Source: Basfia succiniciproducens (GTDB lineage Bacteria > Pseudomonadota > Gammaproteobacteria > Enterobacterales > Pasteurellaceae). Taken from it: a stretch of DNA of 64,000 bases. The notes under the pieces are model-generated. The model was not told the DNA's origin. It was given only the letters and a program-made list of their open reading frames with translations, and ran no database searches. Position numbers and translations under genes: made by a program. Numbering within the stretch: the stretch's first letter is position 1; every line of letters begins with the position of its first letter. Positions 29,430 through 39,614 of this stretch are shown here, piece after piece. The stretch covers positions 1,407,405 through 1,471,404 of the forward strand of contig NZ_CP015031.1 of the NCBI RefSeq assembly GCF_011455875.1, read 5' to 3'.

Positions 29430-30047
29430 ATGAGCTTTTTTGCCATTTTATACATGCTGGCGACCTATTTTTTAGGATCAATTTCAAGCGCAATTTTAAT
29501 TTGTCGGCTTGTAGGATTGCCGGATCCTCGGCAAAGCGGATCCGGTAACCCGGGTGCGACTAATGTGTTACGTATTGGCGGGCGCTGGGCTGCATTAGCC
29601 GTGCTGATTTTTGATATTTTAAAAGGTATGATTCCCGTTTGGTGTGGTTATTACCTCGGTTTAACTCCTTTTGAGCTGGGTATGGTGGCATTAAGTGCTT
29701 GTCTTGGACATATTTTTCCGATTTATTTTAAATTCCGCGGCGGGAAAGGTGTTGCAACGGCATTCGGCGCTATTGCTCCGATTAGCTGGGGAATTGCCGG
29801 CGCAATGTTAGGTACTTGGGGAATTATTTTTTTACTCAGCGGTTATTCTTCTTTGAGCGCCGTTATCGCCGCACTGGTAACACCGTTTTATGTGTGGTGG
29901 ATTCGTCCCGAATTTACTTTTCCTGTAGCATTAGTTTGTTGTTTGTTGGTTTATCGCCATCATGAAAATATCCAGCGTTTATGGCGCGGGCAGGAAGATA
30001 AAGTTTGGGCTAAATTCAAAAAGAAAGAAGATTCGCAAGGCGAATAA
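29430..30047 (+). CDS. plsY: Glycerol-3-phosphate acyltransferase PlsY
   Basis: Inner-membrane enzyme that acylates glycerol 3-phosphate using acyl-phosphate, the first step of phospholipid synthesis. From the ATG at 29430 the protein is 205 residues, the same as E. coli PlsY. It has the motif [12 protein letters not shown], then the second motif [33 protein letters not shown] precedes the start; the longer open frame upstream is not conserved. The stop is four bases from a palindromic repeat element. Confidence 0.96.
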
Positions 30048-30050
30048 AGC

Positions 30051-30396
30051 TTCCCCCTCCGCCTTGCAGGCACCTCCCCCAACTACGTGGGGGAGGGAAC
30101 GCTGTGGAATGCCGTTGGCGCTGTCGAAATACGAAAAATTTCGCTCCCCCACGAAGCTGGGGGAGCTGTCACGCAGTGACTGAGGGGGGAAAAATCCGAT
30201 TATTCAAATCGCATTACGTTAACCGAATGAAATAGATCAGTTAAACCCGCGCTTCCCCCTCCGCCTTGCAGGCACCTCCCCCAACTGCGTGGGGGAGGGA
30301 ATGGGCTGAATGATATTAGCGCTGTCGAAATACGAAAAATTTCGCTCCCCCACGAAGCTGGGGGAGCTGTCACGCAGTGACTGAGGGGGAAAAATC
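30051..30396. repeat. Two copies of the palindromic repeat element between plsY and pgeF
   Basis: Copies at about 30051-30196 and 30253-30396, separated by 56 bases. Each has the same parts as the cluster at 2345-2925: CCCCCTCCGCCTTGCAGGC, a hairpin CCTCCCCC/GGGGGAGG, an AT-rich spacer, the hairpin GCTCCCCC/GGGGGAGC, GTCAC-GCA-GTGAC and GAGGGGG. Here each copy is complete and starts and ends with the inverted CCCCCTC/GAGGGGG. The right end of each is followed by AAAAATCCGATTATTCAAA; in the second copy this is the end of pgeF, in the first it is a detached duplicate. Confidence 0.9.
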
Positions 30397-30399
30397 CGA

Positions 30400-31152
30400 T
30401 TATTCAAACCAAATCACCGTCGCCATGCGACCGGTATTGATATCTCGACGGAAAGAAAAAAACTTATCCTGTTCCTCATAAGTGCAATGTTCCCCGCCGC
30501 TAATATTGGTTACGCCCATATTATGCAGACGTTGGCTGGCAATTTGATAAAGATTGCCTAAAAACTTGCCTTCCGTATTGGGATCTGCAATAAAGGCTTG
30601 TTTTGCTTTATTATCCTGCGCAACAAATTGTTTCATTACATCCTCACCCACTTGAAAAGCATTGGGGCCGATAGCGGGTCCGAACCAGGCAATAATTTCA
30701 TCACGGGGGCATTGAAAGCATTTGATCGTTTCTTCCAATATACCGTCGCATAACCCGCGCCAGCCGGCGTGCGCGGCGGCGACTTCAGTCCCCGCTTTGT
30801 TGGTAAATAGTACGGGCAGGCAATCCGCCGTCATGACTACGCAAACCTGATTCGGTTGGGCGGTATAAACCGCATCCGCATCAAGATCTGTTCCTTCGAA
30901 AGGAAGCGTGATGACACGGATGCTATGGGTTTGAGTTAAGAAAACGGGCAACTGCGGTAGGTTGAAATTTTCCACTAGCAGATTTCGATTAATTTTGACT
31001 GCGTTCGGATCGTCACCTACGTGATTGCCCAAATTAAAACTTGTATACGGTTCTTGGCTCACGCCGCCTTGACGATAAGTAGTGAATCCATGGATATTAC
31101 CGGGCGCAATCCAGTCGGCTTGCAATGCATCCATCATTTTATCCTTCAACAT
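30400..31152 (-). CDS. pgeF: Purine nucleoside phosphorylase / laccase-domain protein PgeF (YfiH)
   Basis: Member of the YfiH/DUF152 family. The E. coli protein has been linked to peptidoglycan quality (removing wrongly placed UDP-MurNAc-L-Ser) and homologues have purine nucleoside phosphorylase activity. The 250-residue protein has the copper/zinc-site residues in TQTHSIRV, TADCLPVLF and AAHAGWRGL. Its ATG directly follows the rluD stop with no gap. The stop codon lies against the right end of a palindromic repeat element. Confidence 0.92.
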   Translation of the reverse strand: MLKDKMMDALQADWIAPGNIHGFTTYRQGGVSQEPYTSFNLGNHVGDDPNAVKINRNLLVENFNLPQLPVFLTQTHSIRVITLPFEGTDLDADAVYTAQPNQVCVVMTADCLPVLFTNKAGTEVAAAHAGWRGLCDGILEETIKCFQCPRDEIIAWFGPAIGPNAFQVGEDVMKQFVAQDNKAKQAFIADPNTEGKFLGNLYQIASQRLHNMGVTNISGGEHCTYEEQDKFFSFRRDINTGRMATVIWFE

Positions 31153-32127
31153 TTAGTAGTCTAATTCATCTTTATGTAATTGATAATCCGCTTTCAACGC
31201 ATTGACCAGTTCGACAAAATCTTCCGGTAAAGGCGCATGCCATTCCATCAGTTCGCCTGTAATCGGGTGTTCTAAACGTAACATGATTGCATGTAGCGCC
31301 TGGCGTTGGAAATTACGCAATACGCTCATAAATTCTTCGCTGGCATTTTTGGGCGGACGAGGGCGCCCGCCGTAAGTTTGATCTCCTAATAACGGATGGG
31401 CGATATGGGCCATATGTACTCTGATTTGATGGGTACGACCGGTTTCCAGACGCAAACGTAAGCGGGTGTAATTGCGGAAATGTTCCATTATCCGATAATG
31501 AGTTACCGCAGGTTTACCCATAGGATGAACCGCCATAAGGGTGCGCTTGGTGGGGTGGCGGGACATCGGCTCGTCAACGGTACCGCCTTTTGTCATAATG
31601 CCGAAAGCAATGGCTTCGTATTCACGGGTAATTTTGCGTTTTTGTAGTGCGCGAACCAATTGTGTTTGTGCGGGAATAGTTTTTGCCACGACCATTAATC
31701 CCGTGGTGTCTTTATCCAGACGATGTACGATCCCTGCCCGCGGCACTTCGGTAATTTGCGGATAATGATAAAGCAATGCATTCAGTACCGTACCGTTAGG
31801 ATTGCCGGCACCGGGATGAACTACAAAATCTTTCGGTTTGTTAATAACTAAAATATCATCGTCTTCATAAACAATATTTAAAGGAATATTTTGAGGCTCA
31901 AAGCGGTTTTCATCTTCAATTTCAACGGTAATTTCAACTTGTTCGCCGCCATATACTTTCTCGCGGGGGATATTGGCGACTTTTCCGTTTAACAAAACGA
32001 GCTCGTCTTCTATCCAGGTTTTTAAACGGGAGCGGGAATAATCCGGGAACAATTCGGCTAAAGTTTGGTCTAAACGCTGTCCCATTTGATGAGGCTGAAC
32101 TTCAGCCGACATAGTAATTTGTGCCAT
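31153..32127 (-). CDS. rluD: 23S rRNA pseudouridine(1911/1915/1917) synthase RluD
   Basis: Makes pseudouridines 1911, 1915 and 1917 in helix 69 of 23S rRNA; position 1915 is then methylated by RlmH, also in this window. From the ATG at 32127 the protein is 324 residues, with an N-terminal S4 domain (GQRLDQTLAELFPDYSRSR) and the catalytic Asp138 in HRLDKDTTG, plus RTHQIRVHMAH. A TTG three codons upstream is an alternative. It is divergent from bamD and followed at once by pgeF, the conserved order bamD/rluD-pgeF. Confidence 0.96.
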   Translation of the reverse strand: MAQITMSAEVQPHQMGQRLDQTLAELFPDYSRSRLKTWIEDELVLLNGKVANIPREKVYGGEQVEITVEIEDENRFEPQNIPLNIVYEDDDILVINKPKDFVVHPGAGNPNGTVLNALLYHYPQITEVPRAGIVHRLDKDTTGLMVVAKTIPAQTQLVRALQKRKITREYEAIAFGIMTKGGTVDEPMSRHPTKRTLMAVHPMGKPAVTHYRIMEHFRNYTRLRLRLETGRTHQIRVHMAHIAHPLLGDQTYGGRPRPPKNASEEFMSVLRNFQRQALHAIMLRLEHPITGELMEWHAPLPEDFVELVNALKADYQLHKDELDY

Positions 32128-32254
32128 AAATATCAAAATTCCATTAATTGAAGTTTGCTTATTTTATAATGTTCTATACAATATCTTAATTATTTCGGGA
32201 GCATTGTAACTCACAACACTAAATTTTTATACATAAAAAAGGATTATAGCTTAT

Positions 32255-33148
32255 ATGCGTAAATTTAAATCATTGACTCTTATTGCTTTAAGCGTGTTGG
32301 TTATCGCAAGTTGTTCGAGTTCGGAAAAACCTGTTGAACAGGCATCGGAGCAAGAATTATTCTCAACAGGAGCTAATTATTTACAAGAGGGTAATTACAC
32401 TCAGGCTACGCGTTATTTAGAAGCTGTAGATTCACGCTTTCCCGGTAGCTCTTACAGTGAACAGGCTGAATTAAATCTCATCTTTTCTACTTATAAATCT
32501 CAAGATTACACAAAAACGCTCACAACTGCGGATCGTTTTTTACAACAATTCCCGCAAAGCCAACATTTAGATTATGTGCTTTATATGGCGGCGTTGACGA
32601 ATTCCGCTTTAGGCGATAATTTATTCCAGGATTTCTTTGGCGTAGATCGTTCTACCCGGGAAACCACTTCAATGAAAACCGCTTTCAGCAATTTCCAGAC
32701 CTTAGTGCAAAATTTCCCGAACAGCCCTTATACGCCGGACGCTTTGGCTCGTATGGCTTACATTAAAGACCGCTTAGCCCGTCATGAATTGGAAATTGCC
32801 AAATTTTATGCTAAACGCAGTGCTTGGGTTGCGACATCTAACCGTATTACCGGCATGTTGAGAAGCTATCCGGATACGCAAGCTACTTTGGAAGCTCTAC
32901 CGCTATTACAGGAATCCTATGAAAAAATGGGGTTAACACAATTGGCGAGTCAGGCGGCAACTTTGGTTAAAGCAAATGAAGGCCGTGTAATAAAAGAAGC
33001 GGAAAAACCGAAAGAGCCGTTCTTGAGCCTGCCTTCTTGGTTATCATTCGGATCTTCCGATTCCTCCGATAAAGAAAAGGTTGCGACAAAATCCGACGAT
33101 TCTTTTTTTAGCTGGCCGTCATGGTTGTCATTCGGTTCGAAAGATTAA
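32255..33148 (+). CDS. bamD: Outer-membrane assembly lipoprotein BamD, with extended tail
   Basis: Essential lipoprotein of the BAM complex that inserts beta-barrel proteins. The lipobox is VIASC with Cys20. Five TPR-like repeats follow (AEQASEQELFSTGANYLQEGNYTQA onwards, in pieces through about residue 240). At 297 residues it is about 50 longer than E. coli BamD; the extra C-terminus holds the motif PSWLSFGS twice, separated by an acidic, Ser-rich linker. It is divergent from rluD and ends in a clear terminator. Confidence 0.94.
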   Translation: MRKFKSLTLIALSVLVIASCSSSEKPVEQASEQELFSTGANYLQEGNYTQATRYLEAVDSRFPGSSYSEQAELNLIFSTYKSQDYTKTLTTADRFLQQFPQSQHLDYVLYMAALTNSALGDNLFQDFFGVDRSTRETTSMKTAFSNFQTLVQNFPNSPYTPDALARMAYIKDRLARHELEIAKFYAKRSAWVATSNRITGMLRSYPDTQATLEALPLLQESYEKMGLTQLASQAATLVKANEGRVIKEAEKPKEPFLSLPSWLSFGSSDSSDKEKVATKSDDSFFSWPSWLSFGSKD

Positions 33149-33217
33149 GGATAAAACCGAATTATTAGATTTTCCGGTATTTTAATAAAACATTCTAAAT
33201 GCCTGTTTAGCTGATTT

Positions 33218-33253
33218 AAAGCCGAGTTATTTGTGAGATAACTCGGCTTTTTA
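33218..33253 (+). terminator. Rho-independent terminator after bamD
   Basis: AAAGCCGAGTTAT pairs with ATAACTCGGCTTT across a 7-base loop, followed by TT. A 13-bp perfect stem. Confidence 0.9.
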
Positions 33254-33650
33254 TATGTTTCAAGTTTGTGAAATTTTTGCGCAAAAAATGGCCTGTAATT
33301 TTGTGTAAAAGAGAATTTTAGTCTTATTCAATGCTTTGGTAAATGATTCTAACTTTTTGAAAAATAACTAATTTAAGTTAACTATAAAGAGGTATTATCA
33401 TGTGGTGAAAATTTTTTATCAGACGGAATGTTAAAAAAATATTGATCAAAAGCAATAATTTGTTATTTAACCATGAAAAATGTATGCGCATTTGCTATTT
33501 TTAGCCTTGAGGAACTCTCTTTTTATTAAGTATCACCTTGTTTTTGATGATAAAAATTCTCATTTTTATTGGCAGGGTAGAATTAATAAAAACTTTAAAA
33601 TTAAATCTAAGATTCTTAACCTTGGTTAAACCTTGAATGGAGTAATTATC
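33254..33650 (+). promoter_or_regulatory. nrfA upstream region with FNR-like site at 33442-33455
   Basis: About 400 AT-rich bases with no coding sequence. TTGATCAAAAGCAA (33442-33455) matches the FNR consensus TTGAT-N4-ATCAA at nine of ten fixed bases. nrf operons are activated by FNR under anaerobic conditions, often with NarP. The site is about 195 bases from the nrfA GTG, so a long leader or a second site is implied. AGAGGTA at 33388 resembles a NarP heptamer but alone proves nothing. Confidence 0.55.
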
Positions 33651-35210
33651 GTGAACATACTCAGAAAAACGCTATCTTCTTTAGCGATTGCAGGCTTAGG
33701 TTTTGCAATGGCGAATTCGGCGGCAGCTGAAGAAAAAGCTATGGCAACACACCAACAAGCGCAGCAATTACAGCAACCCGCGCCTGAAACAGCAGCAAAA
33801 CGCGCACCGACTAAAGAAGAATTAACACCAGTTAATCCTAATCTTAAAATTGAAGCGGCAAACGAAAAATTTGCTGCGGATTTCCCAAGACAGTATAACT
33901 CCTGGGCGAAAACAGCGGAGCAGACAGAATTCCATAAAGAGGTAGAAGACGATCCTCGTATGATCGTTATGTGGGGCGGTTATGCATTCGCAAAAGAATT
34001 TAACTCTCCTCGCGGTCACATTTATGCAGTAACTGATGTACGTAATATTTTACGTACAGGTTCGCCAAAAGATGCTAACGGCGGTCCGCAACCAATGGCT
34101 TGCTGGACCTGTAAAGGTCCGGATGTTCCTCGTTTAATTGCCGAATGGGGCGAAGAAGGTTACTTCTCCGGCAAATGGGCAAAAGGCGGCGCTGAAGTTG
34201 TAAACAGCATCGGTTGTGCCGACTGTCACGATACTCAATCTCAAGATTTTAAAGACGGTAAACCTGCATTACGCGTTGCCCGTCCGCATGTTTTACGTGC
34301 GTTGGATACGGTTGGTAAAACCTTTGCCACTTCCGATCGTACGGATCAACGCGCCGGGGTTTGTGCTAACTGCCACGTTGAATATTATTTCGATAAAAGC
34401 ACCGGTGCAAACAACGTAGTTTTCCCATGGTATAAAGGTCGCGACGTAGATAGTATCGAAAAATACTACGATGAAATCGGTTTTAAAGACTGGGAACATT
34501 CAATTTCTAAAGCGCCAATGTTAAAAGCGCAACACCCTGATTTTGAAACCTGGTCAATGGGTACGCACGGTAAAAACGGCGTAACCTGTGTTGATTGCCA
34601 CATGGCTAAAACACAAGATAAAGACGGTAAAGTTTATACGGATCACCAAGTTGTGGGTAATCCTGTAAAAGATAACTTCCAAAATACCTGTGCTCGTTGC
34701 CATGATCAAAGCCAGGATACTTTAATTAAAACTGTTGAACAGCACAAAGCGGACGTTCGCGAAGTGATGCTTAAACTTGAAGATCAACTTGTTAAGTCTC
34801 ATTTCGAAGCGAAAACCGCTTGGGATAACGGTGCAACTCAAGAAGAAATGAAAGATGCGCTGCAAGCAATTCGTCACGCTCAATGGCGTTGGGATTTTGC
34901 GGCGGCGAGCCACGGTATGCATATGCACGCACCTGATGTAGCATTAAAAATCATTGCCAGCGGTTTAGATCGCGTGGCAGATGCCCGTGCTAAATTAGCC
35001 GTTATTCTTTCGAAACACGGCGTTCAACAACCAATCCAATACCCGGATATTTCAACTGCTGAAAAAGCATGGAAAGTAATGGGAATCGATATTGAGAAAG
35101 AACGCAAAGAAAAAGAAGAGTTCATTAAAACAGTGATTCCTGAATGGAATAAAGAAGCGATTAGCAAAGGGTTAATTTTAACCGCTCCGCCGACAACACC
35201 TGCAAAATAA
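33651..35210 (+). CDS. nrfA: Periplasmic pentahaem nitrite reductase NrfA
   Basis: Cytochrome c552 that reduces nitrite to ammonia with six electrons. From the GTG at 33651 (GGAG eight bases ahead; a TTG six codons earlier is less likely) the protein is 519 residues with a signal peptide ending ANSAAA. The active-site haem motif CWTCK is at 151-155 and four CXXCH motifs follow (CADCH, CANCH, CVDCH, CARCH), the NrfA pattern. Calcium and catalytic residues lie in the [10 protein letters not shown]-to-TDHQVVG stretch. It is the first gene of nrfABCD, and an uptake-signal pair separates it from nrfB. Confidence 0.98.
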   Translation: MNILRKTLSSLAIAGLGFAMANSAAAEEKAMATHQQAQQLQQPAPETAAKRAPTKEELTPVNPNLKIEAANEKFAADFPRQYNSWAKTAEQTEFHKEVEDDPRMIVMWGGYAFAKEFNSPRGHIYAVTDVRNILRTGSPKDANGGPQPMACWTCKGPDVPRLIAEWGEEGYFSGKWAKGGAEVVNSIGCADCHDTQSQDFKDGKPALRVARPHVLRALDTVGKTFATSDRTDQRAGVCANCHVEYYFDKSTGANNVVFPWYKGRDVDSIEKYYDEIGFKDWEHSISKAPMLKAQHPDFETWSMGTHGKNGVTCVDCHMAKTQDKDGKVYTDHQVVGNPVKDNFQNTCARCHDQSQDTLIKTVEQHKADVREVMLKLEDQLVKSHFEAKTAWDNGATQEEMKDALQAIRHAQWRWDFAAASHGMHMHAPDVALKIIASGLDRVADARAKLAVILSKHGVQQPIQYPDISTAEKAWKVMGIDIEKERKEKEEFIKTVIPEWNKEAISKGLILTAPPTTPAK

Positions 35211-35296
35211 TGACAAAAGCGACCGCACTTTGAGTTTTCCTGAAAAGAACAAAGTCGAAGTGCGGTAACTTAAATCAAAGGATTAAGGTAAATAAG

Positions 35297-35944
35297 ATGA
35301 ACTCTGTATTGAAAAAATTTGCAAAACTCTCAGCATTGTTCGGAGTGATGCTATTTGCGACAACAGTTCAGGCCGAACAGGCTAAAGTTGACGCGAAGCA
35401 AGAGTCTCCGGTGGCTGCTTTTGACCAAACGTTGGACAACGTACGCGATCCTAATAAGTATTGTGCACAATGTCATAACCTTGACACCTCAAAAGACCAG
35501 GCTGTGGGTACAAACCATGCGGGTAAATTCCATGGTACTCATTTAACTAAAAACAACCCGGCAACAGGTAAACCTATTACCTGTGTAAGTTGTCACGGTA
35601 ATATTAGTGAAGATCACCGCAAAGGCGCCAAAGATGTTATGCGTTTTGAAAGTGATATTTTCAGTACTGAACAACCGATGTATTCAGTACAGGAACAAAA
35701 TCAAGTTTGTTTCTCTTGTCATAAACCGGATGATTTGCGTAAAAAACTTTGGGCTCATGATGTTCACGCAATGAAAGCGCCTTGTGCAAGTTGCCACACA
35801 TTACATCCCGCTAAAGATGCAATGAAGGATATCGAACCTAAAGAACGTGTGAAAATCTGCGTTGACTGTCATAGCGAACAACGTTTACGTAAAGAAGCCG
35901 CAGATGCAGCGCAATCTGCAACCGAACAAAAGGATAAACAATGA
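35297..35944 (+). CDS. nrfB: Pentahaem cytochrome NrfB
   Basis: Periplasmic electron carrier that passes electrons from NrfCD to NrfA. The 215-residue protein has a signal peptide ending near VQAEQ and five CXXCH motifs (CAQCH, CVSCH, CFSCH, CASCH, CVDCH), as in E. coli NrfB. AAGGTAAATAAG precedes the ATG. Its stop overlaps the nrfC start (ATGA). Confidence 0.96.
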   Translation: MNSVLKKFAKLSALFGVMLFATTVQAEQAKVDAKQESPVAAFDQTLDNVRDPNKYCAQCHNLDTSKDQAVGTNHAGKFHGTHLTKNNPATGKPITCVSCHGNISEDHRKGAKDVMRFESDIFSTEQPMYSVQEQNQVCFSCHKPDDLRKKLWAHDVHAMKAPCASCHTLHPAKDAMKDIEPKERVKICVDCHSEQRLRKEAADAAQSATEQKDKQ

Positions 35945-36621
35945 CAGCTTGCTCACGCCGAAACTTTGTTTCCGGAATGGGTGCGTTAATCCTCACAACG
36001 GGAACATCAGTTAAATTATCGGCACAAGGTGAAAAGCCTAACGAAACGGCGCCAAAACGCTATGCAATGGTACATGACGAAACTTCATGTATCGGTTGTA
36101 CGGCCTGTATGGATGCCTGCCGTGAGACTAACCAAGTGCCAGAAGGTGTTTCTCGTTTGGAAATTCTCCGTAGCGAGCCTCATGGCGAATTTCCGAACCA
36201 GGAATATGAATTTTTCCGTCAATCTTGTCAACATTGCACTAACGCGCCTTGTGTGGCGGTATGTCCGACAGGTGCTTCGTTCATTGACCCTGAAACGGGT
36301 ATTGTTGATGTAAACAAAGATCTTTGCGTAGGTTGCCAATATTGTATCGCCGTATGTCCTTATCGCGTACGTTTTATTCATCCGGTGCATAAAACTGCCG
36401 ATAAATGTAATTTCTGCCGCGATACCAATCTTGCAGCAGGCAAACAACCGGCTTGTGTTGAAGCTTGCCCGACTAAAGCATTAACCTTTGGTGATATGAA
36501 TGATCCAAATAGCGCGGTCGCACGTAAAGTAAGAGAAAATCCGGTGTATCGTACCAAATTAACATTAGGTACCGAGCCGAATCTTTACCATATCCCATTT
36601 GCAAAAGGAGAGCATAGATAA
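35941..36621 (+). CDS. nrfC: Iron-sulfur protein NrfC
   Basis: Periplasmic ferredoxin-like subunit with four [4Fe-4S] clusters that takes electrons from NrfD. The 226-residue protein starts with a twin-arginine signal (SRRNFVSGMG) and has four cysteine clusters (CIGCTACMDAC, CQHCTNAPCVAVCP, CVGCQYCIAVCP, CNFCRDTN with PACVEACP). It overlaps nrfB and nrfD by a few bases at each end, so translation is coupled. Confidence 0.97.
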   Translation: MTACSRRNFVSGMGALILTTGTSVKLSAQGEKPNETAPKRYAMVHDETSCIGCTACMDACRETNQVPEGVSRLEILRSEPHGEFPNQEYEFFRQSCQHCTNAPCVAVCPTGASFIDPETGIVDVNKDLCVGCQYCIAVCPYRVRFIHPVHKTADKCNFCRDTNLAAGKQPACVEACPTKALTFGDMNDPNSAVARKVRENPVYRTKLTLGTEPNLYHIPFAKGEHR

Positions 36622-37592
36622 TGAGTACATTAACCTATCCTGTGCCTTTTCATACGCCTGATCTTGTATGGGATTCCTCTATTGCGATTTACCTGTTTTT
36701 GCTGGGTATTTCTTCCGGTGCGGTACAGTTAGCGATCGCTTATCGCCGCTCCCACAAGTTGGAAAAACCAAGTGAAAACTGGATTGTTCGTAGTGCCGCG
36801 GTATTGGGAACGATACCGACCCTAATCGGTTTGACTTTATTGATTTTCCATTTGGCACGACCTTGGACGTTCTGGAAATTGATGTTTAATTATCAATTTA
36901 ATTCCGTGATGTCGATGGGGGTTATGCTTTTCCAAGTCTATATGCTGTTTATGGTAATTTGGATTGCGGTACTCTTTAAAGCCGAAATCGATAACCTAAT
37001 TAAGAAATTTGTGCCGAAGTTACGGTTCGTAACCAATATTATCGGCGCTTGTGAACGCATTTTTAGTGCCGCCGAAGTAATTCTGTTTATTTTAGCCGCA
37101 GTATTAGGCGCTTATACCGGTTTCTTGTTATCGGCATTAATCAGTTACCCAATGTTGAATAACCCGGTATTGCCGGCATTATTCCTCGCATCGGGAACCT
37201 CATCCGGCATTGCCGCCACATTCCTGTGTATTTTAATCGCAGGTAAACTTAAAGGCGACAGCCATGAAGTGCATTATATCCATAAATTCGAAGTGCCGAT
37301 TATGGTAACCGAATTGGGTTTAATCGTCTGCTTCTTCGTAGGCTTGTACTTTGGCGGCGGTCAAAAGGTCGTTGCCTTGCAGAATGCCCTTTCCGGCTTC
37401 TGGGGCGCGGTGTTCTGGATTGGCGTTATGTTGATTGGTATTATGATTCCGCTAATCGCAAACTTATTTGCCAGCGATAAATGGAAATATAATGCGAAAT
37501 TTATCATTTTAGTGTCAATTTTTGACTTAATCGGTGTGCTTTGCCTGCGTTACTTTATTTTATACGCCGGCCAACTAACCATCGCAATGTAA
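36621..37592 (+). CDS. nrfD: Membrane quinol dehydrogenase subunit NrfD
   Basis: Integral membrane protein of the NrfD/PsrC family that oxidises (mena)quinol and passes electrons to NrfC. The 323-residue protein has eight to nine hydrophobic segments and the family start VWDSSIAIYLFLLGISSGAV. The ATG shares one base with the nrfC stop. A terminator follows, which separates it from the assembly genes. Confidence 0.96.
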   Translation: MSTLTYPVPFHTPDLVWDSSIAIYLFLLGISSGAVQLAIAYRRSHKLEKPSENWIVRSAAVLGTIPTLIGLTLLIFHLARPWTFWKLMFNYQFNSVMSMGVMLFQVYMLFMVIWIAVLFKAEIDNLIKKFVPKLRFVTNIIGACERIFSAAEVILFILAAVLGAYTGFLLSALISYPMLNNPVLPALFLASGTSSGIAATFLCILIAGKLKGDSHEVHYIHKFEVPIMVTELGLIVCFFVGLYFGGGQKVVALQNALSGFWGAVFWIGVMLIGIMIPLIANLFASDKWKYNAKFIILVSIFDLIGVLCLRYFILYAGQLTIAM

Positions 37593-37610
37593 GTTTACTT
37601 TCTGTAGAAT

Positions 37611-37645
37611 AAAGGCGTATTTCGGTACGCCTTTTATTATTTTTC
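37611..37645 (+). terminator. Rho-independent terminator after nrfD
   Basis: AAAGGCGTA and TACGCCTTT pair perfectly across TTTCGG-type loop, followed by TATTATTTTT. Confidence 0.85.
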
Positions 37646-37674
37646 TTTTATTTTCTTATGTCAGACAGATTATT

Positions 37675-39600
37675 ATGATCCCAGAACTCGGCTTTATTGC
37701 ATTGCTTATTGCATTACTTTCTTCTTTCTTGCTTACGTTAATTCCGCTTGTAGGTATGATAAAACGCAATACGAATTTACTGAGTTATGCCTGGAATTTC
37801 AGTTATCTGTTTGCCATTTTCAGCACGATTTCCATTGCCTGTTTAGCCTATTCTTTTTCGGTTAATGATTTTTCGGTGGAATATGTCGCCGCCCATTCGA
37901 ATTCACAGCTTCCTCTGTTTTTTAAAATTGCCGCGACCTGGGGCGGGCATGAAGGCTCCATGTTATTCTGGCTGTTTTCATTAAGTTTATGGACTGCCGC
38001 TTTTGCTTTTTTCAGTCGAAAAATTGATCCTGTTTTTTCAGCGCGGACCCTTTCTATTCTCGGTTTTATTTGTTTGAGTTTTGCTATTTTTATTCTGTTT
38101 TTTTCCAACCCTTTCATTCGTCAGTTCCCTTTACCGCCGGAAGGGCGGGATCTTAATCCGATGTTGCAAGATATCGGTCTGATTATTCATCCGCCGCTGC
38201 TTTATTTGGGTTATGTGGGGTTCGCGGTAAATTTTGCTATGACTTTATCCGCCATGCTAGGCGGACATGTTGATGCCGCTATCGCACGCTGGACAAGAAT
38301 TTGGGTATTGTTATCATGGTTCTTCTTAACTTTGGGCATTATGCTCGGTGCATGGTGGGCATATTACGAACTCGGCTGGGGCGGCTGGTGGTTCTGGGAT
38401 CCGGTGGAAAACGCCTCGTTGATGCCTTGGTTAATCGGTCTGGCGTTATTGCACAGCCTGATAGTTACCGAACAACGCGGGATTTTCAGCTATTGGACGA
38501 TACTTTTTTCATTATTTGCCTTTGCTTTCAGCCTGCTTGGCACCTTTATCGTGCGTTCCGGCGTATTAACTTCGGTTCACGCTTTTGCCGTGGACGGCGA
38601 ACGGGGGACTGCATTATTACTTATTTTCTTCCTGTTAACGGCGTTGGCATTAACCGTTTTTGCCCTTAAAGTCAATTTGCGTCAAAGTGCGGTCCGTTTT
38701 TCTGTTTTTTCGAAAGAAAGCTTTTTGTTGTTGGCTAATGTAGTTCTCACTATTGCCACTGTCAGCGTGTTTTTAGGAACTTTTTATCCAATGGTATTTT
38801 CGGCGATGGGCTGGGGTTCTATTTCCGTCGGTGCGCCGTATTTTAATAGCATTTTTGTACCTTTGTTGCTGATTATGCTTATTGCGATGGTTTTTGTATT
38901 AGCTACAAAATGGCAAAAAATGAACCGCACTTTATTGCGGCAAAAATCAATATTGCTTATCCCCGCCCTTCTGATTGCATATTTGATTATTCATTTCACC
39001 GTTCGGCAGGATGAAAGTCTGCGCTTTCATTTTTCCGCATTTGTGCTGCTTAGTTTGGCAATTTGGCTGTTGCTTGCAACTTTATGGATAAATTGGCGAA
39101 AAATAGGGTTGCGACGGTCAGGCATGATCCTTGCTCATTGCGGTGTCGCCCTTGCGGTGGTTGGTGCGGTGATGTCCGGTTATTTCGGCAGTGAAATCGG
39201 CGTACGTTTAGCGTCGCAACAGAGCCAAATGTTAAACGGTTATGAGTTCCGCTATATAGGCTTTACTAATGAGCTAGGTCCTAACTTTACTTCGGAAAAA
39301 GCGCATTTTGAAATTTATAAAAATAACCAAAAACTGACCGCACTTTATCCGGAACGCCGTTATTATGAGGTACGAACTATGAATATGTCGGAAGTAGGCA
39401 TTCAATGGGGCGTTTTAGGCGATATTTATATTGTCATGGGAGATAAGCTGGCGCCGAATGAGTTCAGTTTTCGCCTGCATTACAAACCTTTTATCCGCTG
39501 GTTATGGCTGGGCGGAATCTTAATGGCGTTAGGCGCTTTAGTGGCCGCCGTAAGCCTGGTTCAACGGAAAAAACACCATGGCGTTTTCATCGGCAATTAA
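37675..39600 (+). CDS. nrfE: Haem lyase subunit NrfE (CcmF family)
   Basis: Polytopic membrane protein that, with NrfF and NrfG, attaches haem to the unusual CWTCK site of NrfA. The 641-residue protein has about 14 hydrophobic segments and the tryptophan-rich WWD segment [18 protein letters not shown]. It resembles both NrfE and CcmF; I prefer NrfE from its place directly behind nrfABCD. Together with the next three genes it could also be the general ccmFGHI set, so it may serve both roles if no other ccmF exists in the genome. Confidence 0.85.
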   Translation: MIPELGFIALLIALLSSFLLTLIPLVGMIKRNTNLLSYAWNFSYLFAIFSTISIACLAYSFSVNDFSVEYVAAHSNSQLPLFFKIAATWGGHEGSMLFWLFSLSLWTAAFAFFSRKIDPVFSARTLSILGFICLSFAIFILFFSNPFIRQFPLPPEGRDLNPMLQDIGLIIHPPLLYLGYVGFAVNFAMTLSAMLGGHVDAAIARWTRIWVLLSWFFLTLGIMLGAWWAYYELGWGGWWFWDPVENASLMPWLIGLALLHSLIVTEQRGIFSYWTILFSLFAFAFSLLGTFIVRSGVLTSVHAFAVDGERGTALLLIFFLLTALALTVFALKVNLRQSAVRFSVFSKESFLLLANVVLTIATVSVFLGTFYPMVFSAMGWGSISVGAPYFNSIFVPLLLIMLIAMVFVLATKWQKMNRTLLRQKSILLIPALLIAYLIIHFTVRQDESLRFHFSAFVLLSLAIWLLLATLWINWRKIGLRRSGMILAHCGVALAVVGAVMSGYFGSEIGVRLASQQSQMLNGYEFRYIGFTNELGPNFTSEKAHFEIYKNNQKLTALYPERRYYEVRTMNMSEVGIQWGVLGDIYIVMGDKLAPNEFSFRLHYKPFIRWLWLGGILMALGALVAAVSLVQRKKHHGVFIGN

Positions 39601-39614
39601 AAAAGAATAACATA

